Part shown: piece by piece, positions 20,057-32,532 of the stretch
Numbering within the stretch: position 1 is the first letter of the stretch
How the letters are laid out: each line of letters opens with the position of its first letter
Source: Platanthera guangdongensis
Lineage: Eukaryota > Streptophyta > Magnoliopsida > Asparagales > Orchidaceae
DNA: 64,000 bases
Direction of reading: 5' to 3'
NCBI GenBank assembly: GCA_039583875.1
Contig: CM077159.1
Location: 108,525,295-108,589,294 of the forward strand
Notes under the pieces: generated by a model
The model's database searches: none
The model's input: the letters and a program-made list of their open reading frames with translations, nothing else
Told to the model about the DNA's origin: nothing
Program-made: the position numbers and the translations under genes

Positions 20057-22155
20057 TTTAGGAGTGCATTCTAGGATACTTGTGTCATTTTCAGCCTACC
20101 CCTGCATCACCTACCATCCTCGGTCAATACATAAAAAGGGCTCATGACCTAGCCTACAAGTTGACCCAAGAATGCAATCTACACTTCTACAAGGAAAGTT
20201 GAAATAATCGACGTTCATAAAAGAGTCATTACGAAGATTCTGGATCTCCATTGGTGCTCCTAAGGCACAATATCTTGACTATTCATAGAGGAACATCTAT
20301 GAGCTCCCCAAGATAAGCCAAAACTGCCCCTAGTGTATATCTCTAGTGATCTCCACAAACCTTCAAGGATCTTCGTGGTTATTTGTTCCATTTCTCCCAT
20401 GGATTACACCATAACTCTCCAGAGAGAGCTGGAGAAAAGAGAATATTGGAGTTTAGGATTAGAAATGAGTCATGAACTCTCCTTTATAAAGGCTCGCACA
20501 TACTATGGTTAGCTCACAACCCTAAGGTCTAATCCCAAGAGAATCAATGGCTCGAATTTCAGTAAATCCAGGGGCTAAGCAGTTCAGGACAATGCATATC
20601 GGGACTCTGATTTAGAGAATCAGTACTATCGATAAACTCTGGAATGAATCACTCCCATCAATTCAAAATATAGGACTCCCAATTGGTCAAGGTACCTATG
20701 CTGAGTCGCGCACTGAAACGGTCATGCGGGTTTGAGGAATAGATCTAACTAATTCATTCTATAGGGAATCAGGACTATGATTCAGGATATTGGACACCCC
20801 CCCCCCCCCAATTGATCCAGAAAACTGCGTTAATATCTATAATTAATTGGTGCCTTCAATTCTGATATATTATCAGAATCACTGATTTAGGAAATCGATC
20901 TCACTGATTCAGGGAATCAATATAATCCGGTTAGCTCTAGAATGAATAGAACCTACTGATACAAGAGATTAGCACTCAAATAAGTTTTGGAATTAACTGT
21001 ACCACTCTGATTCAATAAATCAGGCCTGATGCTCACCTCAACGAATCCTCAACCGTTCGACAAACCATTATTTACTACATCTATCGGTCCCCCTCAATGG
21101 GACTATTGGGCCTCTGATAGATCTAGAATTACACACCTAGATTTTGGGGCATTATAAAATTCAAAATGGAAACTCAACTCAACCCCCTTAGATTGAACCA
21201 ATGGAACAACTATCCTTATGGAAAATTATCCTCTTAGGACAATCCAAGGGGCCTCAGTTCAAGTATGGTTATAGAAGGAATAAAAAACAAGAAACTTCTT
21301 TCATAAATGGATCATGCTTTTCATTTCCTTTGTCACTCTCCACCTTCCAAATTCAATGAACGAATAAAGATGATTCTTCATCTCCCATCTTCAAGAAACT
21401 TTAATTCCTGCTAATAAAACTGGCCGAAAAACCAAACTTAGTATTAACTTCAAATCAAACACAGATCCCAAGGAAGTGAAGGAAGATTCAAGGCAATGCC
21501 AAGAGAAATTTAGGACGAAAATTAAGAGTGGAAAAGGTGGGAGAGAAATAGAGAGGAAGATAAAACTTGTAGTGAGGACCATAATGTGCAAGAGTCCTTT
21601 AAGTATTTTCTACTTCACGAAATATCACTTTTGAGGTTTTCACTTAGCCTATTTCTCCTTTATAAGCTTGTTATCATTCTATCCTTTGCAAAAAAAAATA
21701 TATTTTCCTTCCACCAAAAAGCCTACACGGTTTCCTAAAAGAGAGAGAGAGAGATCAAAAACAGCCCATGTTCCAAATCCCCATTATTCTTGGTGCTTTC
21801 ATCTGAGGTTCTATTATACATCATAAATAGTGACTGGATCATGAATACTTTAAATAATGTTAATTGTTTTAAGCATCTTGCTATTTAAGCTTTACTGTGT
21901 ACTCAGAAAAAGCATTATATGCAAATTTATTCTCAGCCTGAAAGTTAATCGTTCTATCAAGAAGGGTCAACGCTAAGAAAAAGGGTGTGATTCTTGGGAG
22001 TAAAAAATGCAAGTAATTACATATTAAATGTTTGTTAGTCCAAAGAGTCTAACATGTAATAATGGAAGTGAAATAGATGGTAAGGATTTACAAGATTGAC
22101 ATAATCCTCAATGATGTATATAAATTTCAATGCAGAAATAGTTGAGATCTGTTAC
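20057..22155 (-). repeat. non-coding; probable minus-strand LTR remnant in 20100-21160
   Basis: No coding domain is visible. Read on the minus strand, a U3-like start (TATAATGCCCCAAAATC, near 21158) is followed by a field of short inverted motifs (CTGATTYAGRGAATCAG type, 20600-21040), then a TATA box (CCTTTATAAAGG, about 20481-20492) and a CT-rich leader. That is the layout of the chromovirus LTRs elsewhere in this window. A 13-nt C run is at 20797-20809. From 21160 to 22155 I see only AT-rich sequence. Confidence 0.35.
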
Positions 22156-22289
22156 CAAAAGCAGCCTTTGCAAGCTCGACATATCTATTATAACGCCTGC
22201 CTGGGACAGCTTCATGGAGCCTAACAAGAATCCCAAGGGTGTAAAGCTGCCAGAGGTACGCTATCATCAAAGCCATTATTCCCCAGGTC
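22156..22289 (-). pseudogene. isolated exon resembling lysine/histidine transporter-like AATL1/LHT8
   Basis: The minus-strand frame reads TWGIMALMIAYLWQLYTLGI, then LVRLHEAVPGRRYNRYVELA and KAAFG. This matches the conserved WQLYTLW.LV.LHES..G.RYSRYL.L...AFG segment of plant amino-acid permeases of the AAAP family, subgroup AATL1/LHT8, which import amino acids at the plasma membrane. The exon is bounded by a CTGCAG acceptor at its start and a G|GTAAC donor at its end, giving 134 bp. I find no neighbouring exon on either side in the window. So it is either a lone exon of a gene with very long introns, or a captured/relic gene fragment. The family call rests on one short segment. Confidence 0.65.
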
Positions 22290-24996
22290 CTGCAGTTTGA
22301 TGAAGTCAATAGTATATGTAGATATCAGCACTTTGGGGTCTACTCAATAGAGATTTAAGATGGCAAGTGAGCTTTTTTATTTTTTTGCTTTAGTCAATAT
22401 GAAAATATACTTTCATGCAAATAAATAGCATTGAAAATATAACTCTGGTTGCATGATATATTGCTAATAAATGTAACAATCCAAATTTAATTTGGAACCC
22501 TTAAACTTTATTTGGCCGTCATCAGAAAAACATATCCAATTTTTGCTTGATTTTTGTAGGAATTAAACAAAATGTACATACCATGAAAATGGAGAGTAAG
22601 GTGCAGTATGTAAAATAGAATTCACAAAAATACATTCTAGGATATGTTTTGCAAATATGGAGAGGTTCATTTTGTAATTTTGAGATAATGGAGGGGTAAT
22701 TTGCGATGTTCCAAATGTTACTTTTCAACCAAGGTGACACCATTCTTTTGAAGTCTCTTTACACATGGAGGGCTAAGGCCATTTCTTAGGATTTAAGTTT
22801 CTTTACAAAGGTTGACACATCCTGTTCGACTTACCCATAGTTTGAGAATAATAAATCCTGACGTGTATTTAATTTATCTTTGCATTGGTTTCTTACTGTG
22901 TAGGTTTAGGAAACACCTTTGTACAAGACATACATACTGCAATAAGAACTGAGCTAAAAGGACAAAGCTAAAGCCATAATTCCAGACAGCCGATGATACC
23001 CTCCACCGCCCGGCGATAGTGCACAATTCTCATTTTGGCAACATCGCGTCTTAACACGGTTTGGAGGGAAATGAAAGTGGCAAAATTCAAGTTTACTACC
23101 GCCCGACAATAGCACCTACCGCTCGGCGTTAGCTCCAATCTCCATATGGAAGTTGCGCTGTCTGACAATCGCGCCACGTTAGTTGAATCCTAAATAAGGA
23201 ATCCTTTGCAGTTCGACTACTGCCTGTGATATCTACCTACCGCCAGGCAATAGCGTCAACCTCCATATGGAAGGCTCCATCGTTCAATTTTTGAGTCGCG
23301 CTAGCGCAAGCAAAATATGGAATCCTATATTGTTTGAGTATCACCCACGATATCTAGCTACAACCCAGCGATAGCTTTCCAGAGACCTATAAATGCGCCT
23401 TATTCTATTGGGATTTTCACCAATTCTCATTCCAGCATGACTATACTCCAAGGAGAGGACACTCCAGACACCTCCAGAGCCTCCTACGACTCCCAAGCCT
23501 CCACACTCATCGATATGAAGGAAGATCGATGGTTACCATCAATATTCAAGAGAAGGGCTCGCATCCTACGACAATGATCTTGAGCGGCTCTTTCCTGTCT
23601 TCCTCCAACATCATATTTATAGGGAGTTTATTACATAAATCTATTTATATCTCTTTGAGGACCTTCGAAGAGATAAAGGAAAGGAATTATGCAGGTGAGA
23701 ATTATTTCTTTAATTTACAATGTAAATTATTGTATATTCAATTACATGCAAAGTCTCTTGAAATTATAAAATCTTCATGCATGTGCATCATATCACTGAT
23801 AAATTTTAAATGGCTAAACGATGGCAATACTGCAGAGAAATCTAAATAGCGACAATACCTAAGGGGATTAAATATTAAATTTACCTTTCTCTTTAATTTA
23901 CTTTTCTATTTAAATACACACATACATGAAAAAGAATGAGAGGCTAACTTATATACTGAATTATTTCGAAAAACCAAAGCAGTCGGCTGAAAAACATTAA
24001 CGTGTGATGAACGTACTGCATTGGTAGTCATTGACTCTAAGGGGTTGGGCCCAAATACTGATGTTGATATTGTTATACCGATACCCTCGACATTTTCTCA
24101 TTATAGAGATAAATAAATAAACTCAATTTCAAATATATACTGACACTCATACTGCTTTATGACTGTTTTATGTTATTGTTATGCATGCATACGGATACAC
24201 ATTTACAGTTGTTATTCTTATATTGTTAATTAAATGTATATTGTTAATATTTCACTTTAAGTGTATGTATTAGTGGTTAAAGACTTAAACTATCACTTCG
24301 TCCTTTTAGACTAACCCGTTTGTGGGCAATGTTTTTATGAGCCGAACGTCGTCAATCCAACCACCCCTGAAACTCCTAATAGATCTCAAGCTGAAGGATC
24401 CAAACATGTGCAAGATCTTGTATGTTAAAAAAATTACCATATGTAAATGTATTGTCTTTGTATCTGGTTGTATAAAAATGTAAGAAATGAAATAAAAGTT
24501 ATTTTGTACTGTTTGCAAGCTCATTGTGTATATATTGTGTTGCGCTATATGTGATATGAAACATGGCTTATATTATTGTATAAATTGTGATGGTCTCTGG
24601 GCCATTACACGTAAGACGGATTAGGGGTAGATCGGCTAGAGCAAACCGGTTCTTAAAGAGAAGAGTTAGTATAGAAAGCACCAGGATTTATTTTTCATTG
24701 CATTGATCTTAGTGTCTCAAGATCAAAACTTTAGTATGAAATTTATTTATGAAAAATGTTATGATTTTCTTTTCTCTATTTATTAAATTTTAAAATCTTT
24801 GTTTCCGCTGCACAATAATCTCTTATTTATGTATGCAAATACCTTGATGACAAGAAAACGTTATAATTTGAATTACACCTTATTCACCCCACCCCCACCC
24901 CCTAAGGAAGCCTAGCGATCCAACAGAACTAGCCTCTTCGAAGCCATGAAGTTAAGAGAAATTAGAAATTTTGCCCCTTGAAGCAGAAAAAGGTGG
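22290..24996. repeat. non-coding; possible LTR 22472-24609
   Basis: No gene is seen. A block starts TGTAACAATCC (22472) and ends GGGCCATTACA (24609), 2138 bp, close in ends and length to the chromovirus LTRs at 35186 and 60682. It contains a TATA box (CTATAAATGCGCC, near 23386) preceded by imperfect repeats of CTACCGCCCGGCGATAG (22990-23370). No 5-bp TSD is apparent (ATAAA against CGTAA), so this is tentative. 24610-24996 is AT-rich flank with nothing recognised. Confidence 0.3.
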
Positions 24997-25437
24997 TGTT
25001 GAAGTTGGTGACCGGGCGGTCTGGCGGTCTGGCTTGGCGGGTTATGACCGCGCGGTTATGATGTTACTCTTTAGCGGATTGGTTGTTGTGTGTTGCTCTC
25101 TGAGGTCCAAGCGGTCTAGCGGTTTGTCTCTGACGACTTGGAGACCGGGCGGTCTAGCGGTCTCCCATGGCGATCTCTCTCTTTTTGTGGTAGTAGCCGA
25201 GCGGTTAGCCCTTCTGTCTAACCGCGCAGCTTGTGCGGTTTGTGTCTGTATAGTCCGCTTGTGTTCTGTAATTTTTTAGTCTCACATCTCTTATTTGTTT
25301 TCTCTTCTCTCTCCTCCATTCTATATAAGGGAGGTCATACCTTTGTAATAGACATCTTTTTGGGATAATACAGTTTCAGTTAAACCACTTCCGGTTTGTT
25401 TTTGTTCGGTTTTACATGTTTTTGTTCGGTTTTTACA
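24997..25437 (+). repeat. 5' LTR of the 24997 copia
   Basis: Contains GCGGTCT repeats and palindromes such as GACCGGGCGGTC and ACCGCGCGGT in the first 230 bp. TATA box TCTATATAAGG at 25320-25330. Confidence 0.95.
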
Positions 25438-25818
25438 TGGTATCAGAGGACTCAATATTCTCCTCCTGATTCTGTGCGTCTTCCCTGTCTGCGCGGCTTG
25501 CTTCGCCCGTATGCGCCCTGTCCGCGCGGCTTCTTTCTCTTCTTGTCGTTGTCATCTGTGTGCGCGACCTCTTTGTTACCTGTGCTAAGTCACCGCTTCC
25601 TATCGCTGCGACCTGTTGCCTTGTGTGCCTTGTTGGTCTTTGCTTCTGTTCGAGCGGACTATTTTCTAGCCGCTCGACTTCTATCCCTCTGCTTGGGTCT
25701 GCGGCTTGGTCGTGGCTTTTCTGGCCGCTGGTGTCTACCCTCGTGACCGCTGCAGCTCTTCTTCTTCCTATCCGCGCGGATTGTTTCTTAACCGCACGGC
25801 TTCCCGTTGTTTGTTCCT

Positions 25819-28800
25819 ATGGCTCTTTTTGATGCTTCTACTGCCACCACTCCTGCCACCACGCCTGTTGCCAATCCAGCTCCGCCTCTTCCTCCTACTC
25901 CTTCCGGGAACCTTGGCACAGTTTCCAAGCTTGTCGGCTCCAACTACCCAGATTGGAGCGTCTCTTTCACATTTCTCCTCCGCTCGCAACGCAAACGCCA
26001 CCATCTCGTTGATGACCCTCCTCCTACCACTTCACCTCTCTTTGATGACTGGGATGCGAGTGACGCGCTTGTGCGTACTTGGCTCGCTAACAGCCTATCC
26101 GATGAGTGTCTTCCCGTCATCCGTCATGATGAGACGGTCAAGGACGCTTGGCTTCATCTTGCCGCTCTGTACTCCAAGGGGGCTCAGACGTCCCGCATCT
26201 ATACGTTGTATGCGGACCTCTTTGCCCGTCCTACCTTGTCTCATATTGCTGCCTACCAACAGGTTCAGGCTCTTGGGGCTGAGATTCTTCAAAATCGCCC
26301 CTTTTCTGCGGATTTGGCTCAACAACACAAGCACTTCCAGGAGCTTCTGATTGTATGTTATCTGCTCCGGCTTCCTGATACTTATGGCATGATCCGCCAG
26401 CAAATTCTGGGTGAGGCGGAATCTCCTACCTTTTATGTCATCGCTGCCCGCATCGCCGTTGTCACCTCTCTCCTTCAGCGCCCTCTTCTGCCCGCTCCTC
26501 CTCCACCGGACCACTATGCTCATCAAACTCAGCGGAGTGGCTCTGGTAGCCGCAGTCACCAGCCCGGCGGACATGCTTCTTCCCGCTACCTTTGCTCTCA
26601 TTGTGGTCGCACCGGACATACTTCCGAACGCTGCTGGACGAAGCATCCCCATCTTCGCCCCTCCGGTGACTCTTCCGCCTCCTCTTTCAAGCCGTCTGCC
26701 TCTGTTGTCACCTCCTCAGGTAGTGCTCATGTGGTAACTCAAGGTAAATGGCTCATCGACTCTGGTGCAACTAATCACATGACGGACAATCCTCGGTGCT
26801 TCTCTCTGCTCGAACAGCATGATCGGTTTCCCCCGGTCCTCGTTGCAGACGGTTCTCCCTCCCCGGTTCATGGGTCGGGAGTGGTTCATGTTACTCCGTC
26901 CCTTCGACTGGCGGACACTCTCTATGTGCCCAAGTTTCCGTGCAATTTATTGTCGATTACCTCTTTATGCAAGCAGCTTCAGTGTTCTGTGACATTTACT
27001 CCGACTTCTTGTTCTTTTCAGGATCCGAGCTCCCAACGGACGATTGCTACTGGGACTGAGAGCGGCGGCCTCTATTTCCTCGACAACGTTTCCGCCTGGT
27101 CCGCCTTCTCCTCTTCTTGTACGGATCTTCTCCAGTGGCATCTCCGCCTCGGTCATCCTCCACCACGGCTTCTACATCAGCTTCTGCCCCACCTCCCTCC
27201 CTCCAGTACTCCTCTCCACTGCGACGCTTGTCAACTCGGCAAGCATCACCGTTCCTCCTTCCCACCGAAGCAAGGTCGGGGCTCTACTCGTCCATTTGAT
27301 CTTGTCCACTCCGATGTCTGGGGACCTGCTCCTACCCTCACCATTGGTCGGGGTAGTTCTTATTTTGTAACTTTTATTGATGATTTTTCTAGATGTACTT
27401 GGGTGTATCTCTTACGAGATCGCTCTGAACTTTTCGATGTATAGATCTCTTTTTATCAGTTAATTAAAACTCAGTTTGGTGTTTGTATTAAAACTTTTCG
27501 CTCCGACAATGCTAAAAAATATTTGAGTCATGCTTTTACCTCTTTTTGTGTGCAACATGGCATTATTCATCAGACCAGCTGTGTTTATACCTCCCAACAA
27601 AATAGGGTGGCGGAACGCAAAAACCGTCACATCCTCGATGTCGCTCGTACATTGATGACCCAGATGCATATCCATCGCTCATATTGGGGCTATGCTATTC
27701 TCCTTGCCTGCTACCTCATCAATCGTCTTCCCTCCACAGTTCTCCACGGAGAAACCTCATTCTCCATTATGTATCCGGGCAAGGAGCATTTTCCTCTCTC
27801 TCTCCGAATCTTTGGATGCACTGCATTTGTGCATGCCCCATCTGCCACCCGTGATAAGCTATCCTCTCGCTCCACCAAATGTGTCTTTCTGGGGTACTCT
27901 ACCACTCAGAAAGGCTACTGTTGCGTTAACCCCGTTCTTCGTCAGCAGTTCGTCTCTGCTGACGTTACCTTCTTTGAGAATGTCTCCTACTTCTCGGATA
28001 ACTCCTCTTCTCTTCCCCCAGCTTCCTCTCCTCTTCCCCCAGCTTCGGATTCTCCTGCTATTCCCTTCATTCCCTCGTCTCCTACTGCGATATCCACCCC
28101 TACACCGTCTCCGTCCCCTCTCCCTCTGCCTCTCTCTCCCACTTCTTCGTCACCGTCTCCCTCATCTCCACCGTCGTCGCTCTCTCCTCCCAGGCCAGCT
28201 CTCTCTGCCACGGATGCTCCGGATGCCAAGGGCGCCGCCGACCTGGACCTTCCTGTAGCTCTTCGCAAAGGGGTGCGGACGTGCACCCTACACCCCCTTG
28301 CTGCTGTTGTTTCATATGATCGTCTTACCTCTTCTCGCAGGGCCTTTGCGCTGGCTATCTCTGCCACTGCCACACCTCGTTCCTACCAGCAGGCCCTTGT
28401 TATTCCTCACTGGAAGATGGTCATGGATGAGGAAATGGCGACCCTCACGAAGCGGGGTACCTGGACTCTTGTTCCTCCTCCCTTCGGAACTGATGTTGTT
28501 GGCTGTCGCTGGGTCTTTGTGGTCAAATTTAGCCCGGACGGCACGGTGGACCGTTATAAAGCTCGTCTTGTTGCTAAGGGCTTTACTCAGACATATGGCG
28601 TTGATTACTTTGACACTTTCTCTCATGTGGCTCGTCTCAGCACTATACGAGTCCTTCTCTCTGTGGCGATCAATCAAGAGTGGCCGATTTCCCAGCTGGA
28701 TGTAAAGAATGTCTTCTTTATGGTGATCTTCAGGAGGCCGTCTACATGGAGCAACCTCCTGGGTATGTTGCTTAGGGGGAGACACGAGTATGTCGGCTGA

Positions 28801-29906
28801 AGAAGGCAATCTATGGCCTCAAGCAGAGCCCTCGAGCTTGGTTTGACAAGTTCAGCGGCATCGTGGCGGCCGTTGGTTTTACGCGCAGCTCTGTCGATCA
28901 CTCGCTATTTATTCGCAAAACCTCCTCGGGACTGGTGGTTCTTGCTGTGTACGTCGATGATATTCTTCTCACTGGCGATGATCAGGAAGGGGTAGCCTTG
29001 ACAAAGCGGCATCTTCGTCAACATCTGGTCACGAAAGATATGGGCTCTCCGAAGTACTTTTTGGGGATCGAAATCTCTCGGAAGCCCAACTCCTTAGTCC
29101 TCTCCCAGCGTAAGTATGCTCTTGATCTATTAAAAGAAGCACGATTGACTGGAGCCAAACCTGCCTGATGCCCCATGGCAATTGGAGAAGACAAAACCTG
29201 GACAGATGATTCGCCTCTTCTTTCAGATACTACGCGGTACAGGCGTCTAGTTGGTAAGCTCATATATCTCACAGTGACCAGGCCCGACATTTCCTATGCT
29301 GTGGGCAAGGTGAGTCAATTCATGCAAGCACCTAGGGAGTGTCATCTACAGTCCGCCTTGCGGATCTTGGAGTATGTCAAAGCAGCGCCTGGGAAAGGAC
29401 TACTTTTTCAGAAGAATGGTCATCTGAAGGTTGAAGCATACTCAGATGCGAGTTACGCTGATGACAAAGGGGATCGCAAATCTACCTCCGGTTTCTGCAC
29501 CTTTGTTGGGGGAAATCTGGTAAGCTGGAAGAGCAAGAAGCAGTCTGTTGTTTCCAGGTCCAGTGCTGAAGCAGAGTATCGGAGTATGACATCGACCACT
29601 TGTGAGTTAAAATGGCTACAGGCTCTCATGCTGGATTTAGGAGAGGTCTACAAACATCTTCTACCTATGTTCTGTGACAACAAGGCTGTCATATACATCT
29701 CCAAAAATCCGGTCTTCCATGAAAGAACCAAGCACATTGAGGTCGACTGTCATTTTATTCGTGAAGAGATTTTGAAAGAACAAATTTGCACTCCCTTCGT
29801 CACTTCTGATAAAGAGCTGGCTGACATCTTCACCAAGCCAGTATCTGCCTCGCTTCTTCATATTTGTGACAAGCTGGGCATGATCGATATATATGCTCCA
29901 GCTTGA
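25819..29906 (+). pseudogene. copia Gag-Pol polyprotein, four lesions
   Basis: ATG at 25819 opens a frame with UBN2-type gag (LVGSNYPDWSVSFTFLL, VKDAWLHLAALYSKG), a zinc knuckle (CSHCGRTGHTSERC near 26594), protease (WLIDSGATNHMT near 26750), the GAG-pre-integrase motif (HLRLGHPPPRLLHQLL, C..CQLGK), integrase (HSDVWGP near 27307, DDFSRCTWVYLL, RSDN near 27504, [16 protein letters not shown] near 27610), RT ([31 protein letters not shown] near 28950) and RNase H (AYSDASYADD near 29438, CDNKAVIYISKNPVFHERTK). Lesions: TAG 27442-27444, a one-base deletion near 28713, TAG 28773-28775 and TGA 29166-29168. A Pro/Ser-rich linker lies between IN and RT (28000-28200). The ORF is the usual length for copia. 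Confidence 0.92.
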
Positions 29907-29913
29907 GGGGGAG

Positions 29914-30355
29914 TGTTGAAGTTGGTGACCGGGCGGTCTGGCGGTCTGGCTTGGCGGGTTGATGACCGCGCGGTTATGATGTTACTCTTCAGTGGATTGG
30001 TTGTTGTGTGTTGCTGTCTGAGGTCCAAGCGGTCTAGCGGTTTGTCTCTGACGACTTGGAGACCGGGCGGTCTAGCGGTCTCACATGGCGATCTCTCTCT
30101 CTCTGTGGTAGTAGCCGAGCGGTTAGCCCTTCTGTCTAACCGCGCGGCTTGTGCGGTTTGTGTCTGTATAGTCCGCTTGTGTCCTGTAATTTTTTAGTCT
30201 CACATATCTTATTTGTTTTCTCTCCTCTCTCCTTCATTCTATATAAGGGAGGTCATACCTTTGTAATAGACATCTTTTTGGGATAATAAAGTTTCAGTTA
30301 AACCACTTCCGGTTTGTTTCTGTTCGGTTTTACATGTTTCTGTTCGGTTTTTACA
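29914..30355 (+). repeat. 3' LTR of the 24997 copia
   Basis: Differs from the 5' LTR by about 14 substitutions or single-base indels by eye. Followed by TSD GGTGG. Confidence 0.95.
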
Positions 30356-30360
30356 GGTGG

Positions 30361-30900
30361 ACCCCAGGATTAAAATAAAAGTAGGAAGGGGGCACTCGTA
30401 TGGCTAGGGATGTTTAATCAAAGTTTTGGTAATCGTTTTTCAATTAAGAGCTCTAAATGAAGGCAAAACCTTCATTTCCCCCACCATGGAGCCGTCGGCC
30501 AAGTATACAAAAACCAAGGAGTACAATGGAAAGGCTAAGTGAAAGTAAGAGCATTGCGTAGGCTTTTAAAGGAGTGGAGAGGAGTTCAATATTGGGATGC
30601 TTGAAGGCAGGGGAAGGACTTTTGGCAAGCTAGCATGTCCCCAATTATATGCTTAAGAAAATATGCACACAACTTCAGTTCTCTGAAATTTATCTCTAAC
30701 TTAAGCATATGAAAGACTTGAGTTTCTCTTCATGAGATATTGTGCTATTGGCCAATCATGGCATGCATTTTCTTATTTGATATACTTAGGCTAACCCCTT
30801 GATATATGGATTCATTTGTGGTGACGAAATTATGCCAATCTGAGGGTTTCGTTCGCTTTCCCAGTGAAATCCAAATGAAAGAGACATCATCTTACCGACC
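30361..30900. other. no gene seen
   Basis: AT-rich flank that continues the sequence left of 24992 once the copia and one TSD are removed. I recognise no domain in it. Confidence 0.4.
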
Positions 30901-31671
30901 TTCCTCCTTCTACCACGACTCTTAACTATATTGATTGGGATGTTGATGCATAGTCTGCACATCGCAAAAGAATGGATTCTTAGGTACTTTTCTCTCCATC
31001 ATCTATCATGGTGAGATGATTAAAGATGTGTGGGATCATCTGGAGATGCTCTGGATCCATAAACTTTCAGAAGCTACTCTATGTATTATGACCATTTTGC
31101 TCAGCCTGCACTTTCTCCAAACACTGCATAGCAGGATGTCCGATTCTTAAGAGCTGATCTTCTCAAGCATCAACAATTCTTAAGAGCCGATCTTCTCAAG
31201 CATCAACAATTCTTGAGAGCAGATCTTTTCAAAGCATTGACAATCCTCAATTCGCACTGTCACTCAGCAGAAAAAACTTTTGAGTTGTTGAATGTTGATC
31301 ATCTGCTATTTTTAGTGCCTACCGGCCCCATATGAGATGACTCAAAGAGAGCATTATTCATACCTTGCAAGTTATTGCTACTCAAGTTTCTACAGCAACT
31401 AATTTGCTTAATCGGATTATTAGTGTCATATCTCCTCCACCTGATTGTTGTTCCCATGCTACTGCGTGTGAAGGTAGTGTTCATGGAGGTCAAATCGTAT
31501 GACGTGGTGATCAGCGCCCCACAAGTGCTCAATGTGGCAAGACAAGTTATTAGAGGTGCTTTGTCAAGTATCCTCATCTATAACCACATGAACATGTTGG
31601 AGTTGTTAAGCCTGGTGTTGGTCCTCAGATTCCATCCCTTAGTTATCTAAAAAAACATGTGACTTTCTCAA
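30900..31671 (+). pseudogene. old copia gag remnant
   Basis: Strongly decayed. The segment MIKDVWDHLEMLW near 31015 and a zinc-knuckle relic near 31520-31600 (QCGKTSY.RCFVKYPHLQPH pattern, as in copia gag C..CGK.GH...C) support gag of a copia. A 33-bp unit is repeated three times at 31143-31242, encoding FLRADLLKHQQ-like repeats in frame. The same element reappears at 51413, 52550 and 57821. Confidence 0.55.
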
Positions 31672-31679
31672 GCTGGCAT

Positions 31680-32326
31680 CTATGAAGCACAGATACTTTT
31701 CCGAAGGCAACATACCCGTACCAGATACGTATACGGTACCGGTATGTACCCGATACTCGATGGGTACACCTATGCGGACACATGGACTTAGCACAACATT
31801 AGAGCAAACAAAAGTTGGCTCTATGCTAGGAAGCGTTGGTACGTCCAACTAAGTTGTGTATCTGTACCGAGTATGTTTCTGGTACTAGAACATTCTCGTT
31901 ACAAGTATATGTATTGAACGTGTTGATACGACGCAAGTTATTAACAAAACAGCCAACTTGTCTTTACACTAATCAGAGATTGAAGATGTTGATCTCCAAC
32001 AATGAAGTTGATCTCCAACAATGAAGAAAAAGAAAAAAAGTATGATGAGTAAACTTAAGTTTAATTTCATCTCTTTTGGTTAAAAATATATGATGTTAAA
32101 TTTTGTAAAATACATGAATGTTTAATGTTTGAAAACTTCATATTATGTTGCATTGATTTGTGAACTTGTAGTTCAAGTTATCATTTATGTTTGATGTTTT
32201 GATGTTTTGAGAACTATTAATTGTACTTGTAATATATATATATTATATCGTATCATGTCGCACATATATCCTTGTTTTTTAAATTTTGGCGTACCCAGCA
32301 CCCGTACTCGTATCGGTGCTTTATAG
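31680..32326. mobile_element. hAT-like MITE, 647 bp
   Basis: The ends form an imperfect terminal inverted repeat: CTATGAAGCACAGATAC at the left and the complement of GTATCGGTGCTTTATAG at the right. The flanks are 8-bp near-duplicates, GCTGGCAT (31672-31679) and GTTGGCAT (32327-32334), which fits hAT. Subterminal GTACC/GGTAC-rich sequence lies inside both ends and the core is AT-rich and non-coding. Confidence 0.6.
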
Positions 32327-32532
32327 GTTGGCATTAATGTGCCCATCATTGCATCCAAGAGTTCTGCAGTAGTAGCTTCTACTTCGTTTGGTAGGGCATG
32401 TATTACTACTCGGGGTAAACAGATGATACAACATTCATCTCTCTTGACCAGAATAGCATGATTCCTCCTGTTAGTGTGGCTAAAGGGTTCCTAACTTCAA
32501 TTTGTAACAATGTTTATTATGTTCCAAATTTC

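Larger units (their letters stand above)
24997..30355 (+). mobile_element. nearly complete Ty1/copia retrotransposon, 5359 bp
   Basis: LTRs 24997-25437 and 29914-30355 (441 and 442 bp) start TGTTGAAGTTGGTGACC and end TTTTACA. The TSD GGTGG is perfect (24992-24996 and 30356-30360). The PBS is TGGTATCAGAGG (25438-25449) and the purine tract is GAGGGGGAG (29905-29913). By eye the LTRs differ at about 14 positions, near 3 percent, so this is among the younger insertions here. One gag-pol frame fills the interior with only four lesions. Confidence 0.95.

Noticed and set aside
21391..21591. 66-residue hydrophobic minus-strand ORF
   Set aside because: Leu/Phe/Ser-rich reading of an A-rich plus strand; no family resemblance and no splice context.
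22472..24609. Solo LTR as a firm call
   Set aside because: Ends and length fit but no TSD is visible, so it is kept only as a tentative repeat.
24971..25279. 102-codon ORF, repeated at 29913-30197
   Set aside because: It is the LTR of the 24997 copia read through; present in both LTRs.
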